A stretch of DNA of 64,000 nt from Burhinus oedicnemus (taxonomy: Eukaryota > Chordata > Aves > Charadriiformes > Burhinidae). Made by a program: the position numbers and the translations under genes. Under the pieces are notes generated by a model that searched no databases, had not been told where the DNA came from, and saw only the letters and a list, made by a program, of their open reading frames with translations. The stretch's first letter is position 1; each line of letters opens with the position of its first letter. The stretch spans positions 2,589,965 through 2,653,964 of the forward strand of contig VFFE01009068.1 in NCBI GenBank assembly GCA_008921705.1. Direction: 5' to 3'. This document shows positions 51,898 through 64,000 of the stretch, one piece after another.

Positions 51898-54429
51898 AGT
51901 ATGAAACAAGTTCAATAAAATGTAGGTCTAGCTGTCATTTGCAACTTTGCACCAAAATTCAGCAGCAGTAAAAACTGGTGAAAATGAGCACTCACACCAT
52001 CTAAAAATGCTGCAACCCGGTCTGCAGTAGAGACACCATGAAGACTGCTAAATCTTTGGAACCTGTGGTGAAACAAATGGAGCTGTTCTAGAGTTTAGAA
52101 TTAAACAGTAAACAATAACACAACATCTACATTCATTTTCAGGTGGGCAGCAGTAAGTACTGAGACAACATGAAGAATTTAGCGGGTTTTTTTCCCCACT
52201 CTTCCAAGCTATTGATCTTCCTTTTAATAGAGAGAATGGCTTAATGACTTTCTTGAAGCTATCTTTTCCTATGCTGGCCCTGATGCAGCTGTTAAAACTT
52301 AATGCTCGCACTTTTATGAGGCCCAGGACATCTGTTTAATGAATACACTTTCCCTTCCATGGCTCTCCTTCGTTAGGGGTGGACGACTGGTGGGTGGCAT
52401 GTTGCACTAACTTAAAAAGAAGGGGATTGAAGCTGTTTTCTGACAACTAACATTTCCATAAACCACAGTTCTATGCTAACAAATTTTAAATTCCAGTGTG
52501 TATTGAAGACTTAAGAATAAATTAATAAACTTGTCTCATTAAGACCTACAACTTAGGAATGAAGTGCCAGCCTACTATATGGTCTGCTGGTTGTCAGGTA
52601 CAAGAAATACTGCTTGTAGGATTTAAGATGGATGGATTTTAAAAACAAAAATACAATTTATATCACTATGGAATTCACCACTCTGTTAGGGCCATATTGT
52701 GTCATTGATTTTTCCACAGAAGTTTCTACCGAATCAATAAAGAGTTCTGCTTAAAAATCAGTGACATGATATGGACCTCAGAAAAGAAGAAACAGTACAA
52801 TACCTAACCATATATATTTTTCATTTTCAAACACTGCCAAAGGTTATATTTTCCTTATGAATAATATTATTGCTACCCATAACAATAAATAACATAGAAA
52901 TTCATATTTGTTAGGTACATGTTGAAGTATCTAAATAGAATATTTATAATTCAGAGCCTGAAAAACCTAACAAGTTTTGAAGAAGAAAAAAACCCACCCT
53001 AGAATAATAACTGCACTTCCTATTCTAAATTTAGGGCGAGATTTTCTGTTCTGATTAGAAAGGCTAAGTTTTAGGTCTTAATAAAAAAGAAAGCAAAACA
53101 TGTGGTGAAAAGGTGTCTAGTGCAGGTATTTTAATTTTACCTTCAGAAAGGATTAAAAATGAAGGAAGAACTCTTATCTACTCATCATCCTTTTTTAAAA
53201 AAAAAAGTTTTCTAAGTTGTGCTCAAGATATTTCAATTTTTTTAATCTAGAGCAAAATATTCTTAGGTACAATGGGTACAACCTTCTCATTTGCATTATC
53301 ATTTGTTTTCTATGGATTTTATTCCAGCAATGAAAATTTAAGACAGTACCCTACCACACTAGAGAAATGCACTCAATATTTCTATATTTGGTATGTATTT
53401 CTATTAGCAGCTTTTTTTATTTAACAGTTCAGATCTCTCTTCAATGCATTCACCAGTATATAACATCAGGTTCAGACTATATTTATCCGTAATTCAGTTC
53501 CAAGACTTCCAAAATCCTGTGCCTCTCTTGATCCACAGTTGCAGGGCGCATACTTAGTTTTTATGGCAAAATCATAGTAACCATGAAACATAGCAAAAAA
53601 ATAAAACCAAACAAAGAACTCAAAGTATCCTTTCGAATTGCCCAGCCATAGATGGAAGCTGGAAATAAATAACAGAAAAAAGTGGTGGGATAGTCTTCAC
53701 TTCTTTACAAACCCCAAAATCACACTGTATTCAATTTAACTGCTATACCGCTGCTCTTTGCTGAGGAGGCTCTGTACATTACAGTTCTCCCAGCAGAGCT
53801 CTGCCTCTGGCCATGTCTGTCAGTCAGGGAGCTTTTAAAATGTTATACAGCACCAAAAGTAATGCAAAGAGATTGAAGGACTTCAATGAAAGGAGAACAA
53901 TTCCCCCTTGGCTGGAAGGTTAGTAACCAAGTGCAAAACACAGAGCACTTTAACCCCTTCTCTGTCGATCTCCCGGACTGCCTTCCAGAACGCGTGCTGC
54001 AGAGTGAGGAAAGAGCAATGCCAGCACTTGCTTCATTCCCCACAGCTTCAATAAGCTGATGAATGGCAGGGTCAGAGAAAAATGGGTGGCTAACAGGTGT
54101 TGCAGTACAGGATTGCAGCACACATACCCTCATCAGCTGCAAAAGAGTTCACCATGAAGAATTTTCTTTTTCTTTAATTTAAAGCTCAGCTGTTAGAAGG
54201 ACAATAAATGGGAATCCAGTACTTTGGCACTCAAGAGAACCGCTCCAGCTTGCTGCTGTGCAACCCGTGAGCAGTAGGAAACTGAGGCAGAAGGTCTCCC
54301 CCTGCTGCCTCTTCTTCCCCAGCATTTCATTGCTGGCTTTGGAGGAAGCTTGGTGGAAGTGGCCTGATAGAGTGTATTTAATAACATAGCTGGAACTTGT
54401 ACAGCAATTCAAAGGCTAAGACCAATATT

Positions 54430-55558
54430 CCTTTAGTCAACATGGTTCCCCACAGCCTGCTCCTAGAGACACTGGTGCATTACAGTCTAGACAAGTGGTC
54501 TGTGCATTGGGTGGGGAACTGGCTGACAGGCTGCACCCAAAGTGTGGTGGTAAACAGCTCTTTTTCAAACTGGCAACCTGTCACAAGTGGAGTCCCCTCT
54601 GGATCAATACTGGGTCCAATGCTGTTTAATTTCTTCATAAATGATCTGGATGATGGGATCAAACTTCATCAACCCTGATGAAGGTTGCCAATGACAACAA
54701 ACTGAGTGGGGAAGTGGACACTTGAAAGGGAGGGCCACCCGGCAGGAAGACCTGGATAGGCTGGAAGAGTGAGCTAACAAGAACCTTATGAAGTTCAACA
54801 AGGACAGATGTAAGGTCTTGCACCTGGGAGAACATAATCCAGGAGTGCAGCACAGGCTGGGATCTACATGGCTGGGGAACAGCTCTGTGGAAAGGAACCT
54901 AGGGGTCCTGGTGGACAGCAAGCTCAATAGGAGTGAACAGTGTGCTGTTGTGGCAAAGAAAGCCAACAGGTTGCTGGGTTGCATCAACAAGGACATCACC
55001 AGCAGAGATAAATTAGTCATTATCCCACCCTACTCAGCACTTGTCAGGCCACACCTGTGCTCAGTTTTGGTCCCTGCTATACAAAAAAGATGTGGACAGG
55101 CTGGAGAGGGTCTAGAGAAGGGCCACAAAGATGATCAAAGGACTGGGAAATCTGCCAAGTGAAGAAAGGCTGAGACAACTGGGTTTGTTCAGCATTGAGA
55201 AAAGAAGGCTTAAGGAAGACCTTATCACCATGTTCCAGTATTTAAAGGGTGGCTACAAAGAAGACAGAGACTCTCTTTTTACAAGGAGGCACATGGAAAG
55301 ACAAGGGGTAATGCATATGAGTTACTCCTGGAGAGATTCCAACTGGACACAAGATGAAAATTTTTCACAATAAGAACAGTCAGCCATTGGAATAATGTCC
55401 CCAGGGAAGTGGTGGATTCCTCAACATTGAACACTTTTAAGATTCAGGTGGACAGGGTGCTGGGCCATCTTGTCTAGACCATGCTTTTGCCAGGGAAGTT
55501 TGGACCAGATGATCCTTGAGGTCCCTTCCAGCCTGGTATTGTATGATTCTATGATTCA
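54430..55558 (+). mobile_element. CR1 LINE fragment (about 1.1 kb), plus strand
   Basis: This is a 5'-truncated CR1 read on the plus strand. It starts within RT ([20 protein letters not shown] is readable at about 54570-54640) and ends in the CR1 tail TGTATGATTCTATGATTC at 55558. Later frames give MKFNKDRCKVLHLGEHNPGV and [20 protein letters not shown]. The coding sequence is broken by a stop near 54677 and at least two frame changes. Its sequence is more diverged from the minus-strand copies than they are from each other, so it is from another subfamily. Confidence 0.93.
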
Positions 55559-56549
55559 TTTTCTTTTTAAGCTATGTGTTAGTCTTCCAGCCAGGATGCC
55601 TAAACCTGTCTTGGTGCTTTTATGTTGTCATATGCTCTTTAGATACCTAAATCTAGCACCCTCATATACCTCTGCCCGGAAAACTGCTATGAGGGCTAGG
55701 AGATAAAGATTTAGAAATCCAATCAGAACAATGAGCCATAAGGAAGGGACTATATTTCCTAAATTTTTTAAAGAATTATTTCCTCTGATACTCATAAAGA
55801 GACACTTATCTAGTAAGAGAGTTGTGCACAGACATGCACTCTCAATGCATCTCTTCCCCATAAAATATGAAAACACAGAAGGCCAGATTTTTCTTATATC
55901 TTGCTTTTTTCCAAGAGTAGCTGTTGTTAGTCATTTCTTCAGACTATCTTATATGGATTTAAGTACCATTATGCATGACTTAATTAACCCATAAAAAGAG
56001 CTACAGAGGGAGAGCCTGTATGAACTTACCCCCACACATGCTTTTATCCACTGATATTGCATTTATTAATTTCCCCAGCTTGAAAAATTAAGTGACCCAG
56101 CAGCAAGCATGGACAATCTGTTAAAACATGATAATTAAGAAATCTTGATCCTATTTACTCTGTCCCCAAAACTGCAGGCTTAGAAACTCATGAAATGCAA
56201 ATGATGAATTAAATATCACTACTAAGATTATTTATTAAGAATAACAAAATACAGTATAAATTGTGCTCCTGCAAGAATTTTGATACTGACCTGGATTATA
56301 CTGCCATTAATCTTAACAGCCTGAGCAAAGGAATGTTTTCAGAATAGCAAAACCAATGCAGGCCGTTACTGCTGCAATAACCCTTAATCAAAGGGAGCCA
56401 TGGCACTGCAGACACAAATCACCCACCAAGCTTGGCAAAGATTATCCCTTCTCACGAGGACAGCCATACATCCTCTGCAGTCGCTAATATGCACATAAGG
56501 CCTGGTTTAGAGAAGTCATTGAACGGAAGCTCTAAATGATCTTTGATCT

Positions 56550-57145
56550 TGTCATGGTTTAATCCCAACAAGCAGCTCAGCCCCACCCAGCTGCTTGCTC
56601 ACTCCCCCTGCAGTGGGATGAGGAAGAGGATCAGAAAGGTAAAAGTGAGAAAACTCATGGATTGAGATAAAGACAATTTAATAGGGAAAGCAAAAGCTGC
56701 ATGTGCAAGCAAAGCAAAATAAGAAGTTCATTCACTACTTCCCATCCGCAGGCAGGTGTTCAGCCATCTCCAGGACAGCAGGGCTCCATCATGCGTAACG
56801 GTTATTTGGGAAGACAAGTGCCATAACTCCAAAAGTTCCCTCTCTTCTCCTTCTTCCCCTCCAGTGTTATTGCTAAGCATGATGTCATATGGTATGTGAT
56901 ATCCCTTTGGTCAGTTGGGGTCAGCTGTCCCAGCTGTGTCTCCTCCCAACTTCTTGTGCATCCCCAGCCTACTCACTGGTGGGGCAGAGTGAGGAGCAGA
57001 AAAGGCCTTGACTCTGTGTAAGACTGCTCCGCAATAACTAAAACATTCCTGCATTATCAACACTGTTTCCATCACAAATGCAAAACGCAGCACCATACAG
57101 GCCACTATGAAGAAAATTAAATCTATCCCAACCAAAACCAGAGCA
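56550..57145. mobile_element. Solo LTR of an endogenous retrovirus, copy 2
   Basis: This 596-bp element starts TGTCATGGTTTAATCCC and ends CCAGAGCA. It is flanked by a perfect 5-bp target duplication, GATCT (56545-56549 and 57146-57150). It is the same family and orientation as 26575-27155, at very roughly 80-88 percent identity where compared by eye. No retroviral genes are present. The different target duplications show two independent insertions, not a segmental duplication. Confidence 0.88.
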
Positions 57146-58473
57146 GATCTGTATGAAGTATCTACTTGGATCAGGCTGCAGGTGCGCTACTGTCACATGC
57201 AGACAAGCAAGAAACACTAAAGCTCCACGAAGCACTCAAAACTGTCTTCTGTCCAGCAAAGCTAATAATTGCACCTCTGTGAATGGAGGCAAATTTCTTA
57301 CTGACAAACTATCCATTATGCACTGATGGTGGGAACATTTCTGCAGCCACCTTAATCATAAATCCATCAGCACAGAGAACAGTTTTGCTTCTGTGAAACA
57401 ACAGCTAATGTAGAGCAACCATCTTCCTACCTGTAGAGAGGTTTGACAAAACTTGGTAGAACTGTAAAATGGTTGATCCATGTCAGATGGAAAGCCAGCT
57501 AAGGTCTATAACTGTGGATATGCAATAATAGTTGACCACCTAATCTTGCTTCTCTGCAATATCTTGAAATTAGAAAACACAACAACAGAAAAAAAAGTCT
57601 ATGCTCTCAGTATCTATTAAAATTAACTGCTAAAGCATTTGAGATGATGTACCTTGCCATTAAAGGAACAGTAAAATGATATGGAAAACCTCAGTTCATC
57701 TCTCACCTTGATATGTTTTCTTTCTCTGACCTTAGGCAAATCAGTTAGGCTGATATTGTCAAAGGTATTTAGTTAAAGAATTCTCATTTGATTAGACTCT
57801 CAGTGTCCATATGTCTTTGTGAGTTTGACTTTCTTGAGCTTCACAACCTATCTAGATACCTTGGAAACAACAGTAATCCTTCCTTTCTTCTACTTGTTTT
57901 CCACCTTGCCTTTTTTAGTTAGGGTAGGAACTACTTGGTAACATCAAAATGGGGGTTAGGAAGGAGATTAGAAGTGAACCAATAAGAAATCTCAGACTAC
58001 CAGGGAGAGTAATTCTCCATCTCTCTATCCTACAAGTCAGAAGAGTTTCAACAGAGTGACTGAGCCAAGTCCCACCTCTGCAGCCACAAAACCCATTTGG
58101 CAAGTGTAACATCTGGAATTCATGCCAGGTAACTCTCACGGAGTGGAAAAAACCCCAGTGTTTCTACCTACTAAAAAACCATCTGATTTAGTGGGGTGTT
58201 AACATGATCCAAAACAGTTACTCTTTTATCTCCCTTTGTGTGGGACACAATAAGCTGTAGAAACCTAGAATGGCTCTCTAGCTATATAGACTAACACCTC
58301 ATCAGGTTGAACACCTGAATCTCAGTCCTTACTTCAATGGTTGTTTATATGACGTTAATGATGAACAGGAGGAACAGAAACCCAATACGCAATATAATAC
58401 CCCAAATATTCTGTAGCTTAGTGATGAGACCACTCTGATAAAATGTGAGAAATAAGGGTAGAACATAGAATTA

Positions 58474-59829
58474 AAGAATCATAGAATGGTTTAGGTTGGA
58501 AGGGACCTTTAAAGCTTGTCTAGTCCAACCCCCCTGCCATGGGCAAGGACACCTCCCACTAGACCTGGTTGATCACAGCCCTATCCAACCTGGCCTTGAA
58601 TATTTCCAGGGGTGGGGCCTCCACAGCTTCCCTGGGCAACTTCTTCCAGTGCCTCACCACCCTCAGAGGGAAAAATTTCTTTCTAATATCTGTTCTAAAT
58701 CTACCCTCCTCCAGCTTGAAGCCGTTACCCCTCTTCCTATCACTGCAGGCCCTTGTCAAAAGTCCCTTTCCAGCTTTCTTGTAGGCCCCTTTCAGATACT
58801 GGAAGGCTGCTATAAGGTCTCCCCAGAGCCTTCTCTTCTCCAGGCTGAACAACCCCAACTCTCTCAGCCTGTCATCATAGGATAGGTGGTCTAACCCTCT
58901 GATCATCTTCGTGGCCCTCCTCTGGACCCTCTCCAACAGGTCCATGTCCTTCTTATGCTGAGGGCTCTAGAGCTGGACACAGTATTCCACGTGGGGTCTC
59001 ACCAGAGAGCAGGGTAGAGGGGCAGAATCACCTCCCTCAACCTGCTGACCACGCTTCTTTTGATGCAGCCCAGGATGCGGTTGGCCTTCTGGGCTGTGAG
59101 TGCACATTGCTGGCTCATGTTGGGCTTCTCATCAGCCAACACCCCTAAGTCCTTCTTGGCAGGGATGCTCTCAATCCATTCTCCACCCAGCCTGTATTTG
59201 TGCTTGGGATTTCCCCGCCCCATGTGCAGGACCTTGCACTTGGCCTTATTGAACTTCATGAGGCTGACATGGGCCCACCTCTCAAGCCTGTCCAGGTTCC
59301 CCTGGATGGCATCCCTTCCCTCCGGTGTGTCGACTGCTCCACACAGCTTGGTGTCTTTGGCAAACTTGCTGAGGGTGCACTCAGTCCCTACATCCATGTC
59401 ACCCACAAAGATGTTAAATAGCACCGGTCCCAGTACCGACCCCTAAGGAACACCACTTATCACTGCTTACCACTTGGATATCGACCTGTTGACCACAACT
59501 CTTTGAGTGTGACTGTTCAGCCAGTTCCTTATCCACCATGTGGTCCATCCATCAAATCCATGTCTCCCAATTTAGAGACCAGGATGTCATGTGGGAGAGT
59601 GTCAAATGCTTTGCACAAGTCCAGGTAGATGACATCTGTTGCTCTTTCCTTATCCACCATCACTGTAACCCCTTCGTAGATGGCCACCAAATCTGTCAGG
59701 CACTTTTTGCCCTTAGTGAAGCCATGTTGGCTGCCACCAATCACCTCCTTATTTTCCATGTGCCTTAGCAGAGTTTCCAGGAGGATCTGCTTCACGATCT
59801 TGCCAGGCACAGAGGTGAGACAATGCACA
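58474..59829 (-). mobile_element. CR1 LINE fragment, longest copy (about 1.36 kb)
   Basis: This is a minus-strand CR1 with its tail at about 58474. It is the longest copy and reaches into the RT fingers and palm: [15 protein letters not shown] and [18 protein letters not shown] are readable in 59828-59529. The frame then continues through 59424-58999 ([20 protein letters not shown]) and 58945-58559 (MDLLERVQRRATKMIRGLDH). The frames are interrupted near 59445 and near 58995. It is truncated at about 59829 before the endonuclease, so it cannot be active. Confidence 0.96.
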
Positions 59830-62800
59830 AATGGAAGATGATTCTTGGTATTTCTGGAAGATATATGACATCATCTGGAAGAGAACTGACTGAGTTCAGT
59901 TCTAATGTCGTTTGTGCCTATAGGTATCAGGAGTGATACTAATATGAATCTGGAATACTCTACTGAGTTTTTACTGGCATAAAACCAAAGTGAGATGAGA
60001 ACGATGTCCCTGATCTTCGAGTACGACTGTCCTTGTAGCACATTCATAGGAAGTTTGCCACAAAGATATATTACAGCACAAAAAACATGTAATATACTAT
60101 ACCAGTATCCAGTAAACATATTTATGAAGTGCCTAACATTGGAATGGAGTCTAATTATATTTGGCATTTCTAAGCACTACAATAATAAAAGTATTATAGC
60201 TCCACAGACATGTTTTAATAATTGGCTTTCTAGCATATAAAAAAGTGATTACTTAGCAGAGTTTGGTAACATAACAAAACCAAATGATGCATACTTCCAA
60301 AAAAAGTGTAGCTGTACAATGCTGAGCATTATAGAAAATGTAATAAAGCAATATACAAATATTTTGTGCGAGTGCAAACAATAAACTGGTTCTATATACA
60401 AATATTTATACATAGTGTCAGCTTTTTCATCATTAGCAATACTTACAGGAGATCATTTATGACTTAAATATGAACCACTGAGCCATCATCCTCTACATGG
60501 GAAATTATCATGTCTACCTCACAAACATGCATAAGAGTATCAGGGAGATAATTGTTAAAAAAAAAAGACTGAAACTTCCATTATAAAAATGAAAATACAT
60601 CACTCAGTGCACAAGGCTCCACAGTTCATTGAACTCTTGAAAGTTAACTCTGGTAAAATGAAATTTTCACTACAGGTTAAAAATCAATGTTTATTTCAGT
60701 GAGATTCAAATCCAGGCCAGTACTACTGTGTGTATGTACATAATGCAGCTCTACAGTTTAATCATCAGTTAAAATTAAGAAACAGAATGTCTCAGAACAG
60801 CACAAAGTTTCTTTTACTTTAGGAAGATGGTCAGATGATGAAGTAATATCATCAATTTTATTTTTATTCTGTCTTGTATCATTTTATGTTGGTCTTGTTT
60901 CAGAAAAGTACTATGGTGAATCTATACCTACTCTGTCAATGATCTAGATTTTTGATAAATTACAAACATTTTCCTTTCTGGTAGGAATCTGTCAATGTCA
61001 AAGCATGGACAATCAGGAAACCTTCCTTCATTCTACTGTCCTGCTATGCTTTTTCGAATGAATACATGAGATGGGGGAAAGGAGAGAAAGATAAACAAAT
61101 CAACACCTTTCAACACATTAGCAATATATGTAAGAGAAGAATTGACAAATTTCAGGCTGTAACTCAAATATACTTATTATTTTGTAGGTAACACAGGATA
61201 CTGAAATGAATGTAAGCACATTTTAATGTGCTCTGTAACATACCATTTTGTTATTCCTTAGAGTATTTCTTTTCTTCCCAACCTGTCAAAAATCCTATCC
61301 ATTACTTTGGTTTGCAAACATCCTTAGTTAAGATCCCATTATTAAAAGACTTTCTGCTATTGGTCAGACTCTAATTATAATAAATTTGATACAATCCAAT
61401 ATAACTTCTTGTGTTAGGAGGACTACATAAATATACTAAATTACATAGCTAACTCAAGGATAGATATTTTAAAATGAGTCCTTGCAGGCGTTTGTTTATG
61501 CGTCGTGTATATATGGCACAATTATTGCTTAATACAAACTTGGTGTATAACCTTAGACACTTAAAACTGAAAATATGGGTCTCCTATTGCCAATTATTGT
61601 GATTTGGATAAAATAGATTTAAATGATTTAAATATCTCTGTCTCTCTCACCATATTTTTAAGAAGCATGTATTCCTTAATATTCCTTTCCATAATTGATT
61701 ATGGAAAACCATAGCTTGACTTGTACTTCCAGCCCAACTCTTACATTTTCAGTCTTCTGAAGCTTAATAGATTTGTGCTAACAGTACTGAATTATGTAAT
61801 TTCAGAGGATGGTACCATCCTCAGGAAAAAATGACAGCAGTTTTGCCCAAGCGTCAAGCCATTAATCTTGTGAATATTAACAAGTAGTCCCAGAGACAAC
61901 AGGACCAAGAGATAACCCATCAATTTTCTTAACTGTGAGAACATTCAGCTCAGGTGTCCCAATATTCTGGAATCACTTAGTTTACACTGGGCTTACTCCA
62001 ATGCTTAATAATAAATAACTGTTATGATTAGCAATTTATCTCTTTTCACAACTTGTTTTGACTTGTTTTCACCCTACTTACCCTGTTAGGACCAGCAGTT
62101 GTAATGAACCTATGACTCTTCTCTTGTCATTGATGAACTAAAAAAAACCCAAACCACCTTCATGAGTTTTAAAACATCAGAAGTAGTAACTCTAGGGCTT
62201 CTATTTCTATTCTTTAAAATAGTTTTCTCTGTTTTGCCCACCATTACAGCATGGCAATATAAGGTCATCACAGCAACTGAGGCAGGCTCAAGTTAGACTG
62301 ACGACACCTATTCTAACTAGAGTACAGCCATCGATAAATAGCTTCAGCAAAAGTAATTGTCATTTGGTTTTTGTTGTTCAGAACCAGATGTGTTTCATGA
62401 AAACTAACCAAATATCACAGGTGTCTGCAAATAGCTAGTCTCTCCTCAAGAAACCTTTCACTCAAGTAAAACCTTCCACTCTCCTGTCAATGTGGAAGTG
62501 TTCCCAACCTAAGTCAGCAATTAAACTCAGGAATATTAAAAGGAACCACGAGACATTTTGTGTACGGTCTCTAGAAAAGATAAAGCAATATTCTTGACTG
62601 ACTTTCATCTTTATAAATCCTTATGTCTCTCGTGTGCAACTGTTCATTTCCCAAATTTGAGTCTAATGAACTGAGTAATTTTATAACAGATGCTTGCTGT
62701 GAATTTCAGCAATTAAGGCCCAACACAGACAATAGATGAGGTGGTGTAGGGGAAAATAGAGGGCTCATGTCAGTGGCACTTACTACTGCAGCCTTATCTG

Positions 62801-63249
62801 TCTTGTCCAGAGAAATAAATGCAAACCTTATTTGTGAAAATAATTTTCCTTTCAGATTCTTTCCTACCCTTCAAATTTTAAATTAAAAGGACAAGAAAAT
62901 AATATATGAGCAGAGAGATAGGTCTTGTCATCTGTATAACACTCACAGCCAGCAACATAAGTTACTGAAGGCTTCCTCTCAGTGACCCCTTTTTTCCCCA
63001 TATGATACATAAGTGGGCCTCTACTAACTTGTGTGAATATATTATCATAATTTCAGTCACACAAATATTTATTTTAGTTTAATAAATTAAAGGCATGTAT
63101 TCTTTTGTCTCTTTTTTGTTGTTCATACATACATGCCCTATCTCTCAACATTACAAAAAATACAGGAAATAGACAACTTTAAATGTGAAAGGCAAAATCT
63201 CATCTTTCTTTGAAATCTTATTTACAACTTCAAAAAAATTTTTGGAAAC

Positions 63250-63672
63250 AAAAATCATAGAATCATAGAATGGCTTAGGTTGGAAGGGACCTTAAAGATC
63301 ACCTAGTTCCAACCCCTCTGCCATGGGCAGGGACACCTCCCACTAGACCTGGTTGCTCTAAGCCCCATCCAACCTGGCCTTGAACCCTTCCAGGGATGGG
63401 GCCTCCACAACTTTCCTAGGCAACCTGTTCCAGTGCCTCATCACCCTCAGAGGGAAAAACTTGTTCCTAGTATCTATTCTAAATCGACCCTCTTCCAGTT
63501 TGAAGCCATTACCCATTGTCTTATCACTACATGCCCTTGTCAAAATTCCCTCTCCAGCTTTCTTGTAGGCCCTTTTCAGGTACTGGAAGGCTGCTATAAG
63601 GTCTCCCTGGAGCCTTCTCTTCTCCAGGCTGAACAACCCCAACTATCTCAGCCTGCCCTCATAAGATAAAGA
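63250..63672 (-). mobile_element. CR1 LINE fragment (about 420 bp)
   Basis: This is a minus-strand CR1 with a two-unit ATTCTATG-type tail at about 63250. It covers the 3' UTR and the last RT-protein codons (MGLFSLEKRRLQGDLIAAFQ). It is truncated at about 63672. Confidence 0.94.
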
Positions 63673-64000
63673 GTCATAAGGCGTTTTCATTTAGCACTGA
63701 TTTAACTTTGAATAGAAACCATATAATCTTATTATATTTTACTTCTAACATCCTATTTTGAATTATTTTAATTGTCAGATAAATCAGTATTAATTAAAAT
63801 AAAGCATTTATTTTCAAAAACAATTACACCCAATATCCTCAGTCTTCATAAAAGGCAGTGGTTTGTTTTTCTTCTGTGTCTGCAATTTAAGCAAAGTTTT
63901 CCCTTATTTTTCTCTAAGCTCCCTCCATGCTACAGTAAAAATGCAACTGTATAGTGGATAGGTGGTTTATGATTTATATAACTTAGTTCAAGACATGTAA

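Larger units (their letters stand above)
50734..64000 (-). other. Sequence upstream of CDH12 coding exon 1 (5' intron or flanking DNA)
   Basis: No coding exon was recognised. The region holds three CR1 copies (54.43-55.56, 58.47-59.83 and 63.25-63.67 kb) and one solo LTR (56.55-57.15 kb). Stretches at 50735-54420, 55560-56540, 57150-58470 and 59830-63250 show nothing I can support beyond AT-rich unique sequence. Mammalian CDH12 has widely spaced 5' non-coding exons, so part or all of this may be intron, but no such exon can be picked out by eye. Confidence 0.6.

Noticed and set aside
53843..54142. 99-codon minus-strand frame with some low-complexity serine
   Set aside because: No match I can name. 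It may be part of an uncatalogued repeat, but nothing supports a gene.

Overview
This is about 64 kb of vertebrate nuclear DNA, almost certainly from a bird. The evidence is at least seven CR1 LINE fragments ending in the typical avian ATTCTATG-type 3' repeats, two solo LTRs of a type I recall from bird genomes, AT-rich intronic sequence, and two exons that match type II cadherin-12. The species cannot be told from the sequence.

The only protein-coding gene I can support is CDH12 (cadherin-12, brain cadherin), on the minus strand. Its first coding exon (50548 down to 50318) encodes the signal peptide, the short propeptide ending in a furin-type RVKR site, and the first mature residues GWVW, which carry the two adhesive tryptophans. 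The next coding exon (14512 down to 14218, 295 nt) encodes the rest of EC1 and the start of EC2. The splice sites are clean and the phases fit: phase 0 between the exons, phase 1 at the outgoing donor. The intron between them is about 35.8 kb. Positions 1-14217 are the start of the next intron. Positions above about 50.73 kb are upstream introns or 5' noncoding sequence.

The rest is non-coding. By region: 1-14 kb holds a decayed L2-like LINE open frame (about 6.02-6.27 kb) next to a degenerate 53-bp tandem repeat (6.56-6.92 kb). The large intron holds a hairpin (17.8 kb), a GAGAG microsatellite (19.4 kb), CR1 fragments (20.1, 23.9, 36.8 and 43.2 kb), a solo LTR (26.6 kb), a pair of diverged exon-like segments (22.8 and 29.7 kb), a CpG-rich patch (38.5-38.8 kb) and a very old CR1 copy (39.7-40.4 kb). 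Upstream of the first coding exon are three CR1 copies (54.4, 58.5 and 63.3 kb) and a second solo LTR of the same family (56.6 kb).

I found no RNA gene, CRISPR array, operon or new multi-gene system. The points most worth checking are the CpG patch inside the CDH12 intron, the short upstream ORF before a weak-context CDH12 start, the 53-bp repeat, the open LINE frame and the duplicated exon-like segments.
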